A stretch of DNA of 64,000 bases, taken from NCBI GenBank assembly GCA_964498095.1, contig CAZCFY010000003.1, forward strand, positions 124,001 through 188,000. Reading direction: 5' to 3'. The stretch is from SG-bin7 sp964498095 (GTDB lineage: Bacteria; Bdellovibrionota; Bdellovibrionia; Bdellovibrionales; SG-bin7). The position numbers and the translations under genes were made by a program. Below the pieces are notes generated by a model. The model ran no database searches, had not been told where the DNA came from, and worked only from the letters and a program-made list of their open reading frames with translations. This document shows positions 7,801-13,920 of the stretch, in pieces; the stretch's first letter is position 1, and every line of letters begins with the position of its first letter.

Positions 7801-9309
7801 GAAAAGCGCGTGATCTTTATTTAAGCCCTGAATATCGGGCTTCTCAATGAATGACAAAATTTCGGACTGGTGGGGATCAATCAGCAAAGCTTTAACAAGC
7901 TCTTCTAATTTATTTTTCTTAAAAGCTTCAACGATCGCCAAACCCAAGCGGATAAAATCAGGATGGGCGACCCAGAAGCCCGATAGATCGCGCTTTAACT
8001 GAGTTATAACATCCTTAAAAAATCCCTTAAGAGTAATCTGAAAGGAAAGTGATTTGGTGTCGTTATCCATGGGTAAAATGCCGTACATCCCACCGATTTT
8101 TATGCCGCCGCGAGATCCTACGACATCGGCCAATAAATTATGTGAAGCCTTGATGTATTTAATTACGATATAAGGATCGGCCTTCACGGGGATTCGGTAA
8201 TTTCCATCTTCTTTAAAAAGTCTCGCCGTCGACGCCAAATAATCGTGCCATCCTAAAGAGGCCCCCGCAAAATAAGGGTACATAGCGTCCATCATTTCAT
8301 TAACGCGGAAAACAGCCCGTGGGTTTTCCAGCACAATCAAAAGCCGCACGGAATTTAAAACGTATTCCGGGTGAAGATTTTTAATCATCTTTTCCGCGGT
8401 TTCGACCATCAAATGGATATATCTAGCTTCTTCTTCGTTCTCTAGCTTTGGCACGTAAAAGCAAAGCGACTCGGGCCGTTGCCAGTTCCGGAATAGGTGC
8501 AAGGCGAAATCATAAAGGTGAAGTGGCAGAGGCACGTCGTTATAAAATAAAAATGAACAAGGAAGAGCAAGACCCGGAAACCGTTTTATTGGCACAGAAA
8601 GCTTATCGTCTGCTAACTCGTAAATCTTTTTCGTTTTTTCGTCTACGAACTTTAAATCCTTCGCAAAGCAGGCCGTTAAGTTTTCTCCCGCTTGAATCAG
8701 ATCCGCGCGCAGAGGTGTTTTAGAATCCTCATCATCAGCTCCCCATTTGGGCAAGCTTTCGTGCGTTTTAAGCAACTCCCCGACAATGGCCGGTTCATTC
8801 TTAAGTTTGCGGTGATAGGCGTTCATCGCATTAATAGAAAGTTTAGCGTCCCCCGGCGGGCCAAAGAGCGTGACATGATTCCCCCGCAAATACTCGGGCA
8901 ACTTGGCAATGGGCGCCCCGCCCCCGGGGCGGCAATAAAATTTATTGTGCGGGCCGATAACTATGCGATCTTTACCGTCCCGCAACCCTATCACGGTTTC
9001 ATAATCAGGATTTAAAAAATCAGTCCCCTGACTTTTATTAAATTCATATAAAGCCTTTACCCGTACGTCCAAAAACTCGCGGTCAACGACTCGCTGGCAT
9101 AAAATCTTTTTCAGTGTTGGCGCGATTATTTCGTAGAGCTCACAAAGAAATTTTAGACCCGCCGTTGTTTCTAGACCGCCGCATTCCCCAATTTGGCGTA
9201 AACCCTTAATACCCTCGACGGGCGCCGATTGTGACTTTAAATGATTCCATAATTCTGAGGAAATAAATTCGCGGTAAATATTAACTCCCGCGGTAGGTTG
9301 AATACCCAA
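4837..9309 (-). CDS. four-domain purine-degradation protein: malate synthase / OHCU decarboxylase / beta-lactamase-fold / allantoicase
   Basis: 1490 residues. Residues 1-620 resemble malate synthase A: FYVPKLENEEEAR (about 284-296), Mg ligands E328 and D356 (GWHDY), SRGGIKIGGM (399-408), GFWVAHP (444-450), and MDDLATAERSR with candidate base D563. Residues 660-815 match OHCU decarboxylase: FHGDIG with His727, EEQ with Glu743, and a KFGMKFLVSAKGKSSSELL core. Residues 815-1140 are a class C beta-lactamase-like serine hydrolase: S860-L-S-K863, Y943-S-G945, H1084-Q-G1086. Residues 1185-1335 and 1355-1490 are two allantoicase repeats, each ending in TYPDGG. The domains follow urate catabolism from OHCU to malate, with the hydrolase where allantoinase is needed. 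The start overlaps the HIU hydrolase gene by 29 bases. There is no signal peptide, so it should be cytoplasmic. The fused order appears unusual; activities are inferred. Confidence 0.88.
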   Translation of the reverse strand: MGIQPTAGVNIYREFISSELWNHLKSQSAPVEGIKGLRQIGECGGLETTAGLKFLCELYEIIAPTLKKILCQRVVDREFLDVRVKALYEFNKSQGTDFLNPDYETVIGLRDGKDRIVIGPHNKFYCRPGGGAPIAKLPEYLRGNHVTLFGPPGDAKLSINAMNAYHRKLKNEPAIVGELLKTHESLPKWGADDEDSKTPLRADLIQAGENLTACFAKDLKFVDEKTKKIYELADDKLSVPIKRFPGLALPCSFLFYNDVPLPLHLYDFALHLFRNWQRPESLCFYVPKLENEEEARYIHLMVETAEKMIKNLHPEYVLNSVRLLIVLENPRAVFRVNEMMDAMYPYFAGASLGWHDYLASTARLFKEDGNYRIPVKADPYIVIKYIKASHNLLADVVGSRGGIKIGGMYGILPMDNDTKSLSFQITLKGFFKDVITQLKRDLSGFWVAHPDFIRLGLAIVEAFKKNKLEELVKALLIDPHQSEILSFIEKPDIQGLNKDHALFPRSLLVADLKESDFIANNHPEEIRYNVFQSLQYLTDWLSGNGCVALPAQVEGVSVRVMDDLATAERSRWEVWHEIFHGRFPVEEFIKIAFEELNFIRKDLSHAKKIVQVKWDERTAKWYPIALELMINLMTAKRPPEFASELLMPFTIESIRASADPLRILREIETDKYTLEPYIERLRYYFSLCGSLSFAKPMAVGVAVDVNLAEKLIMNFSFAEILAAASFHGDIGQKTNLDKMAAEEQAMVRDTNELTQLCEVYKAKFGMKFLVSAKGKSSSELLEVLKGRINNSKEKEVENAKLALWEITFKRLKAEPLNLVSEKIEEAFKRHQIKNAQISVGSQDLYFGAGTHPQMMFQIASLSKTLACAFSLEYFAQHKISLNTSVNSLFEKNKSGFRLKSNSVTLEHLMNHTALNMHYVFGVPLNELLPKVDIANPPGTVFQYSGGGFLVLEHLLECLENKSIIDITAPFFKKLEISDLTFKAEDDGIHEYANGFTADGKLIPGGRLHFPAFAAGAMGTTAALNKFLHALVTAYHSLEGCGPISHATAVQMLYGTDKGSRAFMGADMGLGVFTAECGPNRLMIHQGANDGFRCLYVYCFNGPDKNKGFSILCNGEINGVVFIAEAAQALLMGLKIRGLNPAKFQQIIPTEKIKPEEIVNFAYKNLIFGAFENDRAEEILEKGRPLEPNLATGAKVISCSNEKFARAENLFSPFEPIFDPELFGRQGKIMDSWESARHSERGYEVLEFEIPVASPIGHAMFSTKFHFGNQVEYVLLEGQVGSEWREIVSKTKLDGHSVKYVASKDTHSTFKKFRLTTYPDGGLSRLSLFATPLPKTAVSGRCSEEIPKTHKPLTLSGKIKSPFKIISATNEHYGPAAQVISPYPPLHMFDGLESARSREPGHFEEVVIGLETPMMIKQIECDFRFFINNNPREVEIKAMNGSGEWEVIVPKTNVKAYAGNQIRLNIKCENKISQIKVITYPDGGINRIRIK

Positions 9310-9604
9310 AAGGGTTTAAAAGTAAGGGCACATGATATTTGCGTTTTGTGTCTTCGATTTTAAAACGCACGGGAGCTACCAGAAAAAAATAATCCTTGGA
9401 ATTTTTCTTAAGATAGTCTTCGATTTCAAATGTAAGCTGATAAATACCGGCTTTCTTTTCGCAATCATAAACTATACGGCCGTCGGCGTTGGTGCGTTCA
9501 ACGGCAAGCTCACGCGGTTTACCTGCTTCTATGATTTCTAACTTTACACTCACATTAGCTGCGGGTCTTCCCGTTGCCGTATCTAAAACATGCGTACTAA
9601 TCAC
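9281..9604 (-). CDS. 5-hydroxyisourate hydrolase (transthyretin-like)
   Basis: 107 residues, the usual length of bacterial HIU hydrolase, which opens 5-hydroxyisourate to OHCU. Diagnostic ends are intact: N-terminal STHVLDTATGRPA (residues 3-15, with the catalytic His) and the C-terminal YRGS tetrapeptide that separates HIU hydrolases from transthyretins. APVRF and YHVPLLLNPFGYSTY carry the other active-site residues. No signal peptide. It overlaps the urate oxidase gene upstream by 4 bases (ATGA) and the large fusion gene downstream by 29 bases, so the three are a coupled operon. Family members are sometimes called uraH, pucM or hiuH. Confidence 0.95.
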   Translation of the reverse strand: MISTHVLDTATGRPAANVSVKLEIIEAGKPRELAVERTNADGRIVYDCEKKAGIYQLTFEIEDYLKKNSKDYFFLVAPVRFKIEDTKRKYHVPLLLNPFGYSTYRGS

Positions 9605-11160
9605 TTTTTACCTCGGTAGACAAATTCGACATTTAAGATCTCCCCGTCCTTAACGGAAATTTCCTGACTCATTTTACCAAAAACTTCATGCCACGCCTCC
9701 AAAGTGTAATGGCCGGCGGGAAGGCGCGGGATTTCAAATTCACCAATTTGATTACTTAACCCGAAAAAAGGATGATCTGAAACCGCGATGTAGGCCCCCA
9801 TCCAGGGATGAACGCTACATTTTGTTTGCAATAAGATCTCGGCTTTATCAAATACTCTGACTAAGCGGTCATTTTTGTTGGGCATACCGATATTAAAATT
9901 TTCATTTTTTTCCGCGATGGTACGCACATTGTGAAAAACGGCATCGCTATTCACAAACTCCACAGGCTGACCGACGCGTACGGCGGTGACTCTGGGTTCA
10001 TAAATACAATCCCGTTGGTCCACCAAGACCGGAATACTGGGGGCCGCTCCAAAATCCCTAGTCGGCAACCCCTTGGTGATCGCTACAAAAACATTTTGCA
10101 AGCGCCCATTTTGGATGAGTACATCGTTATCGAGCACCGCGCTTTTTCCACAGCCCGGTGGCAGATTTATTGTTTTTCGCGCCGGAATCTCTCCAATAAA
10201 TTTTACGACTCCACGGATGCCGGCTTCTTGCTTTACTGCCGCCACGGCGCCCCCCGGAGTCTTGGCTAAATCAATCTGACCGGAGTTATCGCGTGACATA
10301 AATACTAAACCAGAAATTATTAAGGCGCCGATACCCGCGAAAGCATAACTGCGTGGCGGGTTTTGCCTGCGCACGACAAAATATTCGCGGATGGACGCTC
10401 CCGCCGCACTGATAAACAAAAGAATCAGCCAGTTTTTATCGCTACCATAAGTCGACGGGAAATGGTTGCTCAGCATGATAAAAATAACGGGTAAAGTAAA
10501 ATAGGTATTGTGAGTGGAGCGGCTTTTAGCATTCTTGGCCCACTCGGGATTTACTTTTTCATTGCGTTTCGCGGCCTCTACCATTTTCACTTGGCGCGGA
10601 ATAATTCTTAAAAAAACATTTCCCGCCATCCACGTTCCTAGGATTGCCCCCAAATGGATATAGGCCGCGCGGCCGCTTAAGTAACGGCAGAGGAGAAAAG
10701 AAATTCCGCCAAACCACAGTAAAGTAAAGATATGACCGGCTACTGGCAGTTTTTTTGTTAAAGCACTCTCCCAAAGTAAATCATAAAAAAACCAAGAAAC
10801 AATTATTGCGCCAGAGCCAATTAAAATTCCTCGTTCAAAACTTATATCGGCCACGGATTTATCTATAAGAAATGTTCCACCGCTAGTGTAAAAGATAAGG
10901 GCCAAAAGCAGCATACCACTCATCCAGGTCCAATAACTCTCCCATTTAAACCAATGCAGATCGTCTGGCGCTTTGGTGGTACCCATCAAATGCTTTTGCA
11001 CGTGATAAAATCCACCGCCGTGAATCATCCATAAGTGGCCGTCTTTAAAGGTCCGGTCGAGCCACATAAAAAAAATAGAGGCCCCGATCCAGGAAATGCC
11101 GACCATGATATGGAGCCAACGCAGAAGTAATAATAACCAATCAAAGAGATCTTGTTTCAT
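9601..11160 (-). CDS. puuD: PuuD-type membrane urate oxidase with C-terminal cupredoxin domain
   Basis: 519 residues. Residues 1-290 form the PuuD (DUF989) membrane domain with eight predicted transmembrane helices and conserved RWLHIMVGISWIGASIFF (14-31), GGGFYHVQKH (48-57) and HWFKWESYWTWMSG (69-82). This domain oxidises urate to 5-hydroxyisourate. Described PuuD proteins end in a periplasmic cytochrome c with CxxCH. Here there is no CxxCH. Residues 310-519 instead form a cupredoxin-like domain with a likely type 1 copper site: H410, C448, H451 and M454 (CSVHPWM), followed by a beta-sandwich segment (GEFEIPRLPAGHYTLEAWH). Electrons may therefore leave through copper rather than haem. The downstream HIU hydrolase and fusion gene confirm the urate role. 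Activity with this electron acceptor is inference. Confidence 0.87.
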   Translation of the reverse strand: MKQDLFDWLLLLLRWLHIMVGISWIGASIFFMWLDRTFKDGHLWMIHGGGFYHVQKHLMGTTKAPDDLHWFKWESYWTWMSGMLLLALIFYTSGGTFLIDKSVADISFERGILIGSGAIIVSWFFYDLLWESALTKKLPVAGHIFTLLWFGGISFLLCRYLSGRAAYIHLGAILGTWMAGNVFLRIIPRQVKMVEAAKRNEKVNPEWAKNAKSRSTHNTYFTLPVIFIMLSNHFPSTYGSDKNWLILLFISAAGASIREYFVVRRQNPPRSYAFAGIGALIISGLVFMSRDNSGQIDLAKTPGGAVAAVKQEAGIRGVVKFIGEIPARKTINLPPGCGKSAVLDNDVLIQNGRLQNVFVAITKGLPTRDFGAAPSIPVLVDQRDCIYEPRVTAVRVGQPVEFVNSDAVFHNVRTIAEKNENFNIGMPNKNDRLVRVFDKAEILLQTKCSVHPWMGAYIAVSDHPFFGLSNQIGEFEIPRLPAGHYTLEAWHEVFGKMSQEISVKDGEILNVEFVYRGKK

Positions 11161-11205
11161 AGAGCAATTTTGATTTGATTAAATGCCTTGAGTTAAGTCA
11201 ACGGC

Positions 11206-11598
11206 CTATTTCTTCTTCTTGCGTTTTTGCTTCTTTTTTACTCCAGGAATGATTCCCAGGCGCGGATCGCCCTTACGAATTAAGCGCAGAACCGACTCAC
11301 AAGATTCATCATAACTGGAGTCCTTCATCGGGGCGTAAAGCCATTTTCCCAATACCGGGTGGTTTATAAGCCCCGGTATCTCAGCGCGTAGGCTTTCATG
11401 ATGCTCCCGCGAAGTGGGAATTAGAAATCCATTCCAATGCGAATTTTCTTCTTCCATAAGAACGGCAATTAATAGCCCATTGAAGTAGCAAGCAAGACCT
11501 CCGAACATCCGCTTGTAGTGAAATGACGGCTGATCCAAAAAATTTTCGAACAACTGACTTTGCGAAAACTCCAGAAAAGGATCTTTTTTAGGTTTCAT
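11206..11598 (-). CDS. TfoX N-terminal-domain-like protein
   Basis: 130 residues from the ATG at 11598-11596. A TTG start at 11634 would add 12 residues, but neither start has a clear ribosome site. The segment FHYKRMFGGLACYFNGLLIAVL (about 26-47) resembles the conserved core of TfoX/Sxy N-terminal domains, which carry an RxMFGG motif. The C-terminus is a run of Lys and Arg. TfoX proteins influence competence gene expression in some gammaproteobacteria, but stand-alone N-terminal-domain proteins have no settled role. It lies between the urate operon (same strand, 45 bases away) and the divergent aspartokinase gene. A link to purine use is not supported. Confidence 0.6.
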   Translation of the reverse strand: MKPKKDPFLEFSQSQLFENFLDQPSFHYKRMFGGLACYFNGLLIAVLMEEENSHWNGFLIPTSREHHESLRAEIPGLINHPVLGKWLYAPMKDSSYDESCESVLRLIRKGDPRLGIIPGVKKKQKRKKKK

Positions 11599-11652
11599 CT
11601 TGAGGTTTTTATTTTCTTTACATTTATCTGTCAAAGCCCTATGTGGTGAAGC

Positions 11653-12969
11653 ATGGGCATTACGGTTTTAAAATTTGGTGGTACTAGCGTTCAGGACTCG
11701 GGGGCGATTCTTCGTCTGGTAGAGATCGTGAAATCGCGCTCTGGTCCACGTTTAGTTGTGGTATCCGCTTTAGCCGGGGTAACAAATTCCCTCGTTGAAT
11801 TAGCCACCCTCTGGCAAAAAGGGAAAGTAAAGGCGGCACTGGCCCTAGCGGAGAAACTCAGGCAGCGTCACTTAAAACTGGCCGAGGACCTAAAAATAGC
11901 GGTTCCCCCTGAACTCGACGAATATTTCGCAAAACTACAAAAAGTTATAAAAACAAAATTTCACAAAAACAAAACTGACCAAGTTTATGCGACGGGAGAG
12001 TTGGCCTCGTCTTTTCTTGTCGCGGGCGCCCTACAAGCCCGGTGGATTGACGCCCGCAAATTCATTCTGACCGGAACTGAGTTTAATAATGCTCCCGTTG
12101 ACTTCAAAACAACAAACAAAAAAATTGCCCGTCTAAAAATTGAAGGCGTAAGCGTTACCCAGGGCTTTATTGGCGCCACCGCTAAGGGTGTAACCACAAC
12201 ATTAGGACGTGGCGGATCAGATTATTCCGCCGCCGTATTTGGCGCCGCTTTGGGAGCGGAGCGGGTTGAAATATGGACAGATGTGGACGGAATTTTATCA
12301 ACCGATCCACGCCTAGTTCCCGAAGCTAAGGTTATACCCGCTCTGCATTTTAAAGAAGCTTCCGAAATGGCGTTTTTTGGCGCCAAGGTCTTGCATCCAA
12401 CGACGATTTTTCCAGCTTTAGAAAATAAAATTCCGGTGATAATTTTAAATTCTAAAAACCCAGCGGCCAAAGGTACGACCATTACGTTTGACGACAACCT
12501 AAGATCAAACGAAATCTGCGGAATAGCCTTTAAGAAAAACATTACTTTGGTAAATATTTATTCCACCCGCATGCTCCGCGCCCCGGGTTTTTTAAAATCA
12601 GTATTTGATATTTTTGCCAAATATAGACTTTCGGTGGATTTGATTTCCACATCCGAGGTCAATGTCTCCCTCACCTTGGACCCCAACTCAGACGCGCAAG
12701 CGATTAACAAAGTTCAAAAAGAACTCGCGCGCTTCTCGGAGGTCGAAGTAAATTCCGAACGGGCCATGGTATCGGTCATCGGCGGGGGTATAAGGCGCAC
12801 CTCTGGCTTAGCGGCGAGAATTTTTAACGAATTAAGTAATACGAATATCCAAATGATCTCTATGGGCGCTTCGGAATTAAATATAAGCTTTGTGGTTAAT
12901 ACCAGCGAATGTGACGAAGTCGTCCAGCGCCTTCACCGCCGCCTTATTCCCACTCACCAATCCAGTTAG
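11653..12969 (+). CDS. lysC: aspartate kinase
   Basis: 438 residues, the length of a monofunctional aspartokinase, which phosphorylates aspartate as the first step to lysine, threonine, methionine and diaminopimelate. Visible: KFGGTSV at residues 6-12, GRGGSDYSA (about 185-193), WTDVDGILSTDPR (about 211-223) and FFGAKVLHP (about 242-250). Two ACT domains follow (about 300-435), the second with SVIGGGIRRTSGLAAR, pointing to feedback control by an end-product amino acid. The 3' end overlaps the convergent serine hydrolase gene by 26 bases. No lysine riboswitch was seen upstream; only about 50 bases separate it from the TfoX-like gene. Confidence 0.95.
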   Translation: MGITVLKFGGTSVQDSGAILRLVEIVKSRSGPRLVVVSALAGVTNSLVELATLWQKGKVKAALALAEKLRQRHLKLAEDLKIAVPPELDEYFAKLQKVIKTKFHKNKTDQVYATGELASSFLVAGALQARWIDARKFILTGTEFNNAPVDFKTTNKKIARLKIEGVSVTQGFIGATAKGVTTTLGRGGSDYSAAVFGAALGAERVEIWTDVDGILSTDPRLVPEAKVIPALHFKEASEMAFFGAKVLHPTTIFPALENKIPVIILNSKNPAAKGTTITFDDNLRSNEICGIAFKKNITLVNIYSTRMLRAPGFLKSVFDIFAKYRLSVDLISTSEVNVSLTLDPNSDAQAINKVQKELARFSEVEVNSERAMVSVIGGGIRRTSGLAARIFNELSNTNIQMISMGASELNISFVVNTSECDEVVQRLHRRLIPTHQSS

Positions 12970-13876
12970 AAAACTGATAATAATTTTGTTCACTAATTTT
13001 GGTGGGATCGATGGAGCGCGGATCGCGCGTACGCACACCGACGATTTCTCGTTCGCGGTTAATGGCGATGTACTGACCGCCCCAGCCGTCCGCAGAAAAA
13101 CTGCGATAAAAACTACGCTGCGGCGACCACGCTCTTAGCCACCAAAGCAAACCGTAATCCTCAAAGGGTTGGCTTCGCGTGGTCAAGGCATTTACCGCGC
13201 GAGAGGAAATTATACGCTGACCGTTATAACTACCGTTTTGCAACATTACTATTCCAATTTTAATTAGATCCGAAGGCACAAGGAGTAGGCCGCCGGCGGT
13301 AAAACAATGGCCCGCCTTGTCTTTTACCCAACGCCAATTGGTAATTCCTAAAGGCGAAAATAAAAAACTTTCGACAAAACGGTCCGTGGGCATGCGGGCA
13401 CTCTGCGAAATCACTTGCTCAAGTAAATCAATGGCCAAATTATTGTAAGAAAAGCTGCGGCCCGGTTCGTTTTTTACGGGCGCGCGTTGCGCGGCGGCGA
13501 TTACATCATCTGCTTTGGATATCTCGGGGTCGTCGAGTAAGCCACTGGTGTGGGTGAGAATCATACGTAAAGTAATTTTTGCCTTTTGCGCATCGCTTTT
13601 CCACAGAGGATACCAGCGACTCATCGGAACATCTAGATTTTCGATTTTTCTTTCGTCGATTAGGCGCGCGATGGCTAGCGCGTCGATGCTTTTGGTAATA
13701 GATTGCACCGATTGCAGTTGTTCCTGCTTACCAAACTTATTGGCATATATAAGGCGCCCCTTTTGCCAGACATACAGAGAATCAGAGCCGGTTCTGATAG
13801 CTTCGTTCACGATACGGTTGGGTATTGCGTTGGCAACGGAAGAAACAAGTAATAGGATAAATAACCAGCGAAACAT
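12944..13876 (-). CDS. secreted serine hydrolase, class C beta-lactamase family
   Basis: 310 residues with a signal peptide (residues 1-17, ending ANA). Active-site motifs of the beta-lactamase/esterase fold: S59-I-T-K62 as SxxK, THTSGLL (about 121-127), SYNN (about 156-159) as YxN, and GWGGQYI near the C-terminus in the position of the KTG/HxG strand. Such proteins act as D,D-peptidases, esterases or beta-lactamases in the periplasm or outside. Sequence does not decide which. Its 3' end overlaps lysC by 26 bases on the opposite strand. It is unrelated in sequence detail to the beta-lactamase-fold domain of the purine fusion protein, which has YSG rather than YNN. Confidence 0.87.
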   Translation of the reverse strand: MFRWLFILLLVSSVANAIPNRIVNEAIRTGSDSLYVWQKGRLIYANKFGKQEQLQSVQSITKSIDALAIARLIDERKIENLDVPMSRWYPLWKSDAQKAKITLRMILTHTSGLLDDPEISKADDVIAAAQRAPVKNEPGRSFSYNNLAIDLLEQVISQSARMPTDRFVESFLFSPLGITNWRWVKDKAGHCFTAGGLLLVPSDLIKIGIVMLQNGSYNGQRIISSRAVNALTTRSQPFEDYGLLWWLRAWSPQRSFYRSFSADGWGGQYIAINREREIVGVRTRDPRSIDPTKISEQNYYQFSNWIGEWE

Positions 13877-13920
13877 TGGGTCACGAAATTAGCGTAATAG
13901 ATCTGGCGGCGTCAAAGGTA

